A DNA stretch of 5,347 nt from contig ONWY01000158.1 in the NCBI GenBank assembly GCA_900321665.1, forward strand, positions 1-5,347, written 5' to 3'. Each line of letters opens with the position of its first letter. Within the stretch, counting starts at the first letter, position 1. The position numbers and the translations under genes were made by a program. The notes below the pieces were generated by a model that saw only the letters and a list, made by a program, of their open reading frames with translations, had not been told where the DNA came from and did no database searches. This DNA is from an uncultured Eubacteriales bacterium (GTDB taxonomy: Bacteria > Bacillota > Clostridia > Oscillospirales > Acutalibacteraceae). Positions 1 through 4,436 of the stretch are shown one piece after another.

Positions 1-699
1 CACGCGGCGCATCTTACTGCCGCAATCGGGGCAAAAGGTGTTAAACTTCTTGCGGTCTACCGCAGCGGAATTTAAGTCTCTGATAACATAGGGCTTGAAA
101 TACAGTCTCTCATAAAACTCGCCGTCGCAGCTGGAGATATATTTTTCAAGCTTCTCTTTTATATAGGTCTTGCGCAGGCAATCCGCGGTCAACAGCGCAT
201 CGCCCAGCGCGCGGTGCAGCTCAATGTTTTCGGTGGGGATGTCGAGCATCTCTGCCGCCGAGGAAAGCCCGAGCTGAAGCTCGTTGCCGGTTTTGAGCAC
301 ACTTTGGCAATACTTTTGCAAATCCGCATAGTAGTGCATAAAAGGAATCATTTCCGCGCCGGAAAAATACTTGAAATTTTCGAGCATAACATACACATCG
401 GTGTTGCCCCAGGTCATGACCACGCTCGGCACATTGCCAATCCAGTGGCGGTAATCGCTCATCACGCGCGTGAAGCCGAAGCCGTTATTGATTTCCTCGT
501 TGGTGATGTGGGTCAGCTCTTTTACCTTGCGGCGCAGCCGATTGCCAAGCGCTGTATTGACAGTTTGAGAAAAGCGGGAAATCTCGCGGAAATTTTCATC
601 TAACTTCACCGCGCCGATTTCGATGATTTCATTAAAAAACATCCCTCTTTTGGAGGAATACACATTATTCCACTCCAAATCCATGACAATATACTGCAT
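1..699 (-). CDS. DEDDh-family 3'-5' exonuclease with C-terminal CxxC, partial
   Basis: This is a DnaQ/RNase T-like exonuclease; 233 codons are visible and the 3' end is lost at the window start. What is seen: motif I DLEW with D7 and E9; EIIEIGAVKLD at 24-34; ELTHIT at 61-66, like the conserved DnaQ-fold segment; motif II WGNTD with D101; motif III with H162 and D167 (HxxxxD), which makes it DEDDh rather than DEDDy. Family knowledge: these four carboxylates bind two metal ions that remove nucleotides from 3' ends of DNA or RNA. After the nuclease domain (about 1-185) comes a tail ending in CPDCG (C223, C226), probably half of a zinc ribbon whose second cysteine pair lies outside the window. 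The start is fixed by AGGAGG nine bases upstream and by motif I at residue 7. It resembles the stand-alone KapD/ERI-1-like group; the substrate cannot be told from sequence. Confidence 0.88.
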   Translation of the reverse strand, partial: MQYIVMDLEWNNVYSSKRGMFFNEIIEIGAVKLDENFREISRFSQTVNTALGNRLRRKVKELTHITNEEINNGFGFTRVMSDYRHWIGNVPSVVMTWGNTDVYVMLENFKYFSGAEMIPFMHYYADLQKYCQSVLKTGNELQLGLSSAAEMLDIPTENIELHRALGDALLTADCLRKTYIKEKLEKYISSCDGEFYERLYFKPYVIRDLNSAAVDRKKFNTFCPDCGSKMRRV

Positions 700-722
700 G
701 CCCGCTCACCTCCTCTAATAAG

Positions 723-746
723 AAAAAAAGGCGGATAATATCCGCC
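723..746 (-). terminator. Rho-independent terminator of secG
   Basis: Read on the minus strand, a seven-base-pair GC-rich stem (GGCGGAT pairing with ATCCGCC, 730-746, three-base loop) runs directly into seven Ts (723-729). It starts 15 bases past the secG stop codon. The exonuclease ribosome binding site follows almost at once, so the exonuclease needs read-through or a promoter overlapping this hairpin. Confidence 0.85.
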
Positions 747-764
747 TCAAATGCTTAACATCAA
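735..764 (-). promoter_or_regulatory. Candidate sigma-A promoter of the exonuclease, inside the secG terminator
   Basis: On the minus strand TTGATG (759-764) is followed after 18 bases by TATTAT (735-740). The -10 box is formed by the loop and inner stem of the secG terminator hairpin, and the -35 overlaps the secG stop codon. Transcription would begin near 727-728, leaving a leader of about 28 bases with the AGGAGG site at 711-716. It is proposed because only about six bases separate the terminator T-run from that ribosome binding site, so no promoter fits between them. The -35 matches TTGACA at only four of six positions, so this is tentative. Confidence 0.35.
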
Positions 765-1009
765 ACAAAAAGTAGAACAATAAAAGCTGCCAAAACCACA
801 ACGAAAAAGATAATGGAAAGGATTGTGGTCAGCTTCTTAAGCTTTGATTGCATAGTGTGGCCCTTATTCTTACCGAAGAATGTATCGGCACCGCCGGCAA
901 TTGCACCGGACAAGCCCTGGGTATTGCTCTCTTGCAAAAGAATTAAAATTATAATCAAAATAGAAGCCACAATCAGGATTGCACCAATTAAATAACCGTA
1001 CCAAGCCAT
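761..1009 (-). CDS. secG: SecG, preprotein translocase subunit
   Basis: This is the small third subunit of the SecYEG protein-conducting channel in the cytoplasmic membrane; it stimulates SecA-driven export. The 82-residue length is normal for the family. Two hydrophobic helices are seen, about 6-26 and 60-81. Between them is the conserved cytoplasmic loop with LLQES at 24-28, GLSGAIAGGADTFFG at 32-46 and the basic KLKKLT before the second helix. The ATG is preceded by GGAGG ten bases upstream. The gene has its own sigma-A promoter and its own terminator, so it looks monocistronic. It lies directly downstream of spoIIP, but nothing links the two functionally. Confidence 0.96.
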   Translation of the reverse strand: MAWYGYLIGAILIVASILIIILILLQESNTQGLSGAIAGGADTFFGKNKGHTMQSKLKKLTTILSIIFFVVVLAAFIVLLFV

Positions 1010-1045
1010 GTGCTCTTTACCTCCAAAACATTTTATAACTTTGAT

Positions 1046-1074
1046 ATAATATCATAATCGATACCGAATTTCAA
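1046..1074 (-). promoter_or_regulatory. Sigma-A promoter of secG
   Basis: On the minus strand TTGAAA (1069-1074) and TATTAT (1046-1051) are separated by exactly 17 bases. The predicted start near 1039 gives a leader of about 30 bases ending in the GGAGG of secG. The promoter sits inside the last codons of the upstream open frame, which ends at 1052. Confidence 0.75.
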
Positions 1075-2419
1075 GTATTTTTTTATAATAAAACAGCAAA
1101 AAGGAAAAAATTGTGAGGTATGATGCACCTGTGTGCGCATATGCTATACTTAGCGGCGAAAATCGGTGCGTTTGTGTTTTTCTCCGCTTTGTTCTCAAAC
1201 CGGGATGCCGAGAGAACATATCGGGCTTTGATTTTTCGATATGGGGCAACAGGAGTTCAGCCTCATAAAGAAATTTCAAAGCCTCTTTTATTGAATGTGC
1301 AAGCGGCTTTGTCTCATACTTTTCCAAGTACCGCGCCAAGCTTGCGCCAATCATCTTGCCCGAGTATACCGCCTGCTCGAGAGTATTACCGTCTGACCCG
1401 ACCTCGATTAAAACGGAATTTCTCGTTTTGTACATATCATATTTCCTGTCGGCAAAATAGAGCGGTCTTGCAAGCCCCGGAAAATCCACGCAAAATTGCT
1501 GCTGCAAGCCGAGCGCGAAGTGCAGGTTGTCATACCAATGCGGAAAATCGGTAATAAAGTTTTCCTCGCAGCCGGTAATAATCATAATCTGCGCCGCTTT
1601 TTTGCCCGCAATCTCGCGCACAACAGAGGTTCTTGCGCTATCATCCCCCTCCACGCCGATGGAGTCGCGGTGAATGTCAATCGTCACATCAATGCTCGGG
1701 TACTTCTTTAAAATTTTATCGATTTCCTTGCCGGAGTGCTCGTAGGAATGATTATAGTCTTCATCATGAATTTTTGTATCGTGAATGACCGAAAAGCCTG
1801 CCTGCTCGAGCTGCGCGCAAATTGCATCGCCAACGCGCACTATATTTTGCCCGATGTCGGCAGATTGCGTTGTTTCCCCCTTCATATAGCTGCCGTTATC
1901 GAGCTGAACAAAGCACTCGTGGGTATGCGAGTGGTAAATCAAAACAGTCGGCTTCGATTTATCCTCAATGCGCAGCTTCGCGCCTTCTTTGAGGATTTTT
2001 TCAATATCAATTTCCTTTTCGGTGCGGTTTTGCACCTTGATATCGCTAAAAGCGATTTGCTCATTCATATTTTCAATCGTGCGCTCCACCACCTTCCCTG
2101 CCGCGGCGGTGGTTTTTGCCTTTTTGAGCGCCTTTTGCTGCAGAGCTTGAATATCCGCATCGGTTTGTGTTAAATCGGCGGTTTTTTCCTCGCCGCTCTC
2201 TTGCGGCGTGCGCAGCGGGTTACCCATTTCGTGGTGAAGAAGCTTGTCAAGGCTCAAGTAGCGCTGCACAAAGGCTTGTTGCGAAGCACTGACACTGATT
2301 TTCACTGTCGCGCCGAGCATATCTCCAAGCACCTGCATTTTATCAGGCACAAATTTAATGATGGATACGACCGCTGCGCCCGCAAGCAGCACCAAAAGAA
2401 TAATGTCCGACTTTTTCAT
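1052..2419 (-). CDS. spoIIP: SpoIIP, engulfment peptidoglycan hydrolase, with an odd C-terminal extension
   Basis: SpoIIP is the amidase/endopeptidase that, with SpoIID and SpoIIM, thins septal peptidoglycan so the mother cell membrane can engulf the forespore. What is seen: an N-terminal membrane anchor (about 5-23); a variable region to about 150; and the catalytic domain with VLIYHSHTHE at 159-168, IDIHRDS at 247-253, IITGCEEN near 280-287 and VLIEVGSDGNTLEQA at 336-350. H163, H250 and E339 lie in the conserved segments that hold the zinc site in this family. Recognisable homology ends near 368. A further 87 residues follow, with a basic patch (KRRKTQTHR, 411-419) and a hydrophobic run near 434-445, reaching into the secG promoter. 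This tail is not typical of SpoIIP and may reflect a lost stop codon. The start has AGGAG five bases upstream. It follows gpr by 53 bases, the usual Bacillota order, with a candidate sigma-E promoter in the gap. Confidence 0.93.
   Translation of the reverse strand: MKKSDIILLVLLAGAAVVSIIKFVPDKMQVLGDMLGATVKISVSASQQAFVQRYLSLDKLLHHEMGNPLRTPQESGEEKTADLTQTDADIQALQQKALKKAKTTAAAGKVVERTIENMNEQIAFSDIKVQNRTEKEIDIEKILKEGAKLRIEDKSKPTVLIYHSHTHECFVQLDNGSYMKGETTQSADIGQNIVRVGDAICAQLEQAGFSVIHDTKIHDEDYNHSYEHSGKEIDKILKKYPSIDVTIDIHRDSIGVEGDDSARTSVVREIAGKKAAQIMIITGCEENFITDFPHWYDNLHFALGLQQQFCVDFPGLARPLYFADRKYDMYKTRNSVLIEVGSDGNTLEQAVYSGKMIGASLARYLEKYETKPLAHSIKEALKFLYEAELLLPHIEKSKPDMFSRHPGLRTKRRKTQTHRFSPLSIAYAHTGASYLTIFSFLLFYYKKILEIRYRL
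1190..1243. repeat. Two overlapping inverted repeats in the spoIIP 3' extension
   Basis: Arms TGTTCTC (1190-1196) and GAGAACA (1212-1218) pair over 7 bp with a possible inner CGG/CCG stem. Arms CATATCG (1217-1223) and CGATATG (1237-1243) pair over 7 bp across 13 bases. The repeats share bases 1217-1218, so the two hairpins exclude each other. Neither is followed by a clean T-run in the spoIIP direction. Chance is possible; if they are real, this stretch behaves more like a 3' untranslated region than coding sequence. Confidence 0.35.
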
Positions 2420-2449
2420 ACGCTCTCCTTTGCACGGTGGTACTAAGAA

Positions 2450-2478
2450 AAGGTATGAAAAGCGGACAGGAATTATGC
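2450..2478 (-). promoter_or_regulatory. Candidate sigma-E (mother-cell) promoter of spoIIP
   Basis: On the minus strand GCATAAT (2472-2478) and CATACCTT (2450-2457) are separated by 14 bases. These fit the sporulation sigma-E pattern of an ATATT-like -35 and a CATACAxT -10, each with one or two mismatches. The -35 spans the gpr stop codon. The predicted start near 2443 leaves about 24 bases before the spoIIP ATG. In Bacillus subtilis spoIIP is expressed in the mother cell under sigma-E, so the position makes biological sense. Confidence 0.55.
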
Positions 2479-3339
2479 CATCAGCGATTGAATTTCCTCG
2501 AGGGTATATGCCGGCTGTAAAACGGAATTGAGCACGCGCGAAAGCAGCTTGGAGGCTCTTTGGATAATGACATCAATTTCTCTGGGTGTTACAAAAAGCT
2601 CCTTGCCGAAGGGCTGCACTCGCGACACTGCCGATTTCCCGGCGGTATCCGCCACCAGGGTGGTCGCATCCACCACAGTCGGCACGCCGATGGAAATAAC
2701 CGGCACACCCAAGGTATTTTTATCTAAAGCCTTTCTGCTGTTGCCGACTCCCGAGCCCGGGCAAATGCCGGAGGAGGCAATTTGCACTGTATTGCCAAGC
2801 CTCTCGCACTCTCTTGCCGCAAAGGCATCAATCACAATTACCGCACTTGGCTTAACCGACTGCACCGCACCGCGAATCAGCTCTAAGCTTTCGATACCTG
2901 TTTTACCGAGCACGCCCGGTGCAAATACCGCCACCGGCTTAAGCGACTCCAAGCCCTCCACTTCGCCCAGCTCCTCTTTAATATGGCGCGTAGCAAGGAT
3001 TTTTTCGGCAGTCAGCGGTCCGAGCGCATCGGGTGTAATGGCGCGATTACCCAGCCCCACCACAAGGATTGTTCCCTGCTTGCGCGGCAGCATCGGGCGC
3101 AGCCGCCCTGCAATCAGCTTGAGAGCAAGGGAGCTGTCCGCCTCTTCCAAAAACGGCGGCAAAGAAAAGCTGATGTATTGCCCCTTCGGCTTCCCCAATA
3201 AGCGCTCGCCGATTTCGTTCTCCACCTCGATATCGGTCACCGTAATTTCCCCATAACGCTCGCTGGAAGCGCTGACCCCGCCGGTCTTGCGCTCTAAATC
3301 TGTTTTCAACTCCATCGCCAAATCTGTTCTGTAATTCAT
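2473..3339 (-). CDS. gpr: Gpr, germination protease for small acid-soluble spore proteins
   Basis: Gpr is made in the forespore as a zymogen, processes itself, and during germination cuts the DNA-protecting small acid-soluble proteins (aspartic-type peptidase, MEROPS A25). The 288-residue product carries the N-terminal RTDLAME signature at 4-10 and GQYISF at 53-58. VVGLGNRAITPDALGP (93-108) holds D104, and VIVIDAFAAR (167-176) holds D171. These correspond to the two aspartates essential in the Bacillus megaterium enzyme. SSGICPGSGVGNSRK (189-203) and GVPTVVDATTL (218-228) are also typical. The ATG at 3339 is preferred because AAAGAGG lies eight bases upstream; an in-frame GTG three codons earlier overlaps that site. 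The propeptide before RTD-LA is then only six residues, shorter than in Bacillus. The gene is divergent from rpsT and followed by spoIIP. No convincing forespore promoter was found upstream. Confidence 0.96.
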   Translation of the reverse strand: MNYRTDLAMELKTDLERKTGGVSASSERYGEITVTDIEVENEIGERLLGKPKGQYISFSLPPFLEEADSSLALKLIAGRLRPMLPRKQGTILVVGLGNRAITPDALGPLTAEKILATRHIKEELGEVEGLESLKPVAVFAPGVLGKTGIESLELIRGAVQSVKPSAVIVIDAFAARECERLGNTVQIASSGICPGSGVGNSRKALDKNTLGVPVISIGVPTVVDATTLVADTAGKSAVSRVQPFGKELFVTPREIDVIIQRASKLLSRVLNSVLQPAYTLEEIQSLMA

Positions 3340-3347
3340 CGCATGCA

Positions 3348-3354
3348 CCTCTTT
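3348..3354 (-). promoter_or_regulatory. Ribosome binding site that decides the gpr start
   Basis: AAAGAGG on the minus strand is eight bases from the ATG at 3337-3339. The alternative in-frame GTG (3346-3348) overlaps the last base of the site and cannot use it, which favours the shorter 288-residue product. Confidence 0.7.
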
Positions 3355-3457
3355 CGCCTGTATTCACACTCAGTATAGGCGCTATTGCAAAATTTAAAAC
3401 ATTTTTGCCGCACTCGAGAAAAAAACACAAAAATAATCCAATAAATCAAAAAAACAC

Positions 3458-3486
3458 TTGCATTTTCATCCAACAAGTGCTATTAT
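3458..3486 (+). promoter_or_regulatory. Sigma-A promoter of rpsT with upstream A-tracts
   Basis: TTGCAT (3458-3463) and TATTAT (3481-3486) are separated by 17 bases. Upstream, A-tracts at 3419-3425, 3429-3433 and 3448-3454 are spaced roughly by whole helical turns, like an UP element, as expected for a highly expressed ribosomal protein gene. Transcription should start near 3493, about 31 bases before the ATG. An inverted repeat, CACTTG (3455-3460) and CAAGTG (3474-3479), straddles the -35 and spacer. Confidence 0.78.
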
Positions 3487-3523
3487 TTATAGGCATTATA
3501 TTGAAATTCAGGGAGGTGTGGAA

Positions 3524-3778
3524 ATGGCTAACATCAAATCTGCTAAGAAAAGAGTCGTTGTCAACAGAAAAAGAGCTGAAAGAAATAAAGCAAGAAGCTC
3601 TGCTCTTAAAACTCAGATGAAGAAAGCAAATGCAGCTATCGAAGCTAACAGCGCAGATAAAGATCAGGTTGTTAAAGCAACCATCAAAAAGATTGATCAG
3701 GCTGCCGCAAAGGGTCTTATTCACAAGAACAATGCAGCGAACAAGAAGTCCGCACTTGTAAAGAAGGCTAACGCTTAA
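3524..3778 (+). CDS. rpsT: Ribosomal protein bS20
   Basis: bS20 is a primary 16S rRNA-binding protein of the small subunit needed for early 30S assembly. The 84-residue product starts MANIKSAKKRV and is rich in lysine, arginine and alanine, forming the long helices typical of S20 (RAERNKARSSALKTQMKKA, then DKDQVVKATIKKIDQAAAKGLIHKN in two parts at about 46-70). NNAANKKSALVKK near the C-terminus is the usual ending. The frame is open further upstream, but the true start is the ATG at 3524: GGAGG lies seven bases before it, and an earlier ATG would fall in the promoter. Codons are A-rich compared with the more GC-rich flanking genes, which fits its lysine content and high expression. It is single-gene, bounded by its own promoter and terminator, with gpr-spoIIP divergent, a neighbourhood common in Bacillota. 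Confidence 0.98.
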   Translation: MANIKSAKKRVVVNRKRAERNKARSSALKTQMKKANAAIEANSADKDQVVKATIKKIDQAAAKGLIHKNNAANKKSALVKKANA

Positions 3779-3805
3779 GTTACCATCAATTCACAGCAAA
3801 TTTAT

Positions 3806-3836
3806 CCTGCACGGTGTGCAGGTTTTTTGCTTTTTT
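3806..3836 (+). terminator. Rho-independent terminator of rpsT
   Basis: A perfect seven-base-pair stem CCTGCAC/GTGCAGG (3806-3812 with 3816-3822) has a GGT loop and is followed by six Ts, GC, and six more Ts. It begins 28 bases after the rpsT stop codon. Confidence 0.92.
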
Positions 3837-3845
3837 AGGGGAAAT

Positions 3846-3883
3846 AAAAACGCAAGGCAGGAAACCGCTTCTCGGTTTCCTGC
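3846..3883 (-). terminator. Probable terminator of the Rrf2-family regulator gene
   Basis: A perfect 11-base-pair stem, GCAGGAAACCG (3857-3867) pairing with CGGTTTCCTGC (3873-3883) around a five-base loop, starts seven bases past the regulator stop codon on the minus strand. The T-run (3846-3850) comes six bases after the stem instead of directly, so it is imperfect, but the stem is strong. On the plus strand no T-run follows, so it belongs to the leftward gene. It forms a convergent pair with the rpsT terminator. Confidence 0.7.
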
Positions 3884-3890
3884 TATAATA

Positions 3891-4286
3891 CTATAACAAA
3901 TCGCTCAGCTTTTTGGAATGAAAAAAGTCATGCACGAGCGCATTATACTCTTCCCACAACGGGAGTGTTTCGCATTTTTCCGCGCGCGGGCACGCCTCGG
4001 CATCCTCCGACAAGCAGGCAACCACCGCCAAGGTGCCCTCGGTGGCTTCCAGGATTTCATCAAGTGTGTATTCCTCAGCGCTCTTGGAAAGGGTGTAACC
4101 GCCTCCCTTGCCGCTGACTCCCTTGAGCAGGTGCGCGGCAACAAGCTCTTTGACGATAATTTCCAAATACTTTTTGGATATCCCCTGCTTTTGTGCAATA
4201 TCTTTGAGCGGAACATATTGCCCCTGCTCGTGCCCTGCCAGCTCTATCATCACGCGAAGAGCATATCTGCCTTTGGTCGAAATCAT
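3891..4286 (-). CDS. iscR: Rrf2-family transcriptional regulator, IscR-like
   Basis: This is a 131-residue DNA-binding regulator. It starts MISTKGRYALRVMIELA, the Rrf2 opening; the winged helix-turn-helix has its recognition helix at about 36-50 (GISKKYLEIIVKELV) and a wing with GVSGKGGGYTL at 56-66. LDEILEATEG (75-84) is also conserved. C91, C99 and C105 lie where IscR binds its [2Fe-2S] cluster, though the first spacing is seven residues against five in Escherichia coli IscR (C92, C98, C104). This argues for Fe-S sensing and against CymR, the Rrf2 cysteine-metabolism regulator of Bacillus, which lacks these cysteines. It is divergent from a cysteine desulfurase, and a dyad covers its own -10 box, so autoregulation and control of iscS are inferred. 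AGGAG lies five bases before the ATG. Confidence 0.93.
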   Translation of the reverse strand: MISTKGRYALRVMIELAGHEQGQYVPLKDIAQKQGISKKYLEIIVKELVAAHLLKGVSGKGGGYTLSKSAEEYTLDEILEATEGTLAVVACLSEDAEACPRAEKCETLPLWEEYNALVHDFFHSKKLSDLL

Positions 4287-4322
4287 AATATCTCCTTTGA
4301 TTATTTGTGCTTTTTACTGATT

Positions 4323-4347
4323 TTTACCTATTATACCACAGGGTAAA
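4323..4347. promoter_or_regulatory. Putative operator A over the regulator promoter
   Basis: A 25-bp dyad has the form TTTACC, 13 bases, GGTAAA. Its centre (4335) is the end of the TATAAT box of the leftward regulator promoter, so bound protein would block that promoter. The first ten bases, TTTACCTATT, are identical to those of operator B. The length equals that of type 1 IscR sites in Escherichia coli, but the base sequence differs. The regulator binding here is inferred. Confidence 0.6.
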
Positions 4348-4359
4348 TAGGTAAATCAA
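4330..4359 (-). promoter_or_regulatory. Sigma-A promoter of the Rrf2-family gene
   Basis: On the minus strand TTGATT (4354-4359) and a perfect TATAAT (4330-4335) are 18 bases apart. The predicted start near 4323 leaves a leader of about 37 bases. Operator A overlaps the -10 and much of the spacer, and a separate copy of the half-site motif (4346-4355) overlaps the edge of the -35. Confidence 0.75.
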
Positions 4360-4371
4360 TACAAATTTTTA

Positions 4372-4396
4372 TTTACCTATTGACATAGTAGGTGAA
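4372..4396. promoter_or_regulatory. Putative operator B over the iscS promoter
   Basis: A 25-bp dyad of the form TTTACC, 13 bases, GGTGAA has eight of twelve symmetric pairs matching. Its centre (4384) lies within the TTGACA box of the iscS promoter, so binding would exclude RNA polymerase. Its centre is 49 bp from that of operator A. Confidence 0.62.
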
Positions 4397-4408
4397 TGGC
4401 AATATAAT
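4380..4408 (+). promoter_or_regulatory. Consensus sigma-A promoter of iscS
   Basis: TTGACA (4380-4385), a 17-base spacer and TATAAT (4403-4408) make a perfect consensus promoter. Transcription should start near 4415, with AAGGAG at 4423-4428. A promoter this strong in front of an Fe-S gene suggests control by repression, which matches operator B covering the -35. Confidence 0.9.
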
Positions 4409-4436
4409 AAAAACAGCACATAAAGGAGAAACACAT

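Noticed and set aside
214..603. A 129-codon plus-strand frame opposite the exonuclease
   Set aside because: It is the mirror of a gene with intact DEDDh motifs; it has no recognisable domain and no convincing ribosome binding site.
1120..2173. Several plus-strand frames of 71-145 codons opposite spoIIP
   Set aside because: All lie antisense to conserved SpoIIP coding sequence and show low-complexity or cysteine-scattered products; treated as chance frames.
2528..3256. A 242-codon open frame on the plus strand opposite gpr
   Set aside because: It is antisense to a clearly conserved gpr, its product is serine/threonine/proline-rich without recognisable motifs, and no good ribosome binding site precedes it.
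3346..3348. GTG as the gpr start codon, giving 291 residues
   Set aside because: It overlaps the ribosome binding site AAAGAGG, while the ATG at 3337-3339 has an eight-base spacing.
3371..3377. TATACTG on the minus strand as a -10 box for gpr
   Set aside because: The distance to the gpr start is reasonable, but no sigma-A, sigma-E or sigma-G -35 of acceptable quality lies at the right spacing. gpr must have a promoter in 3340-3460, yet I cannot place it.
3458..3523. An upstream ATG extending rpsT by 22 codons
   Set aside because: That ATG would lie within the promoter, ahead of the predicted transcription start; S20 proteins begin MANIKSAKK.
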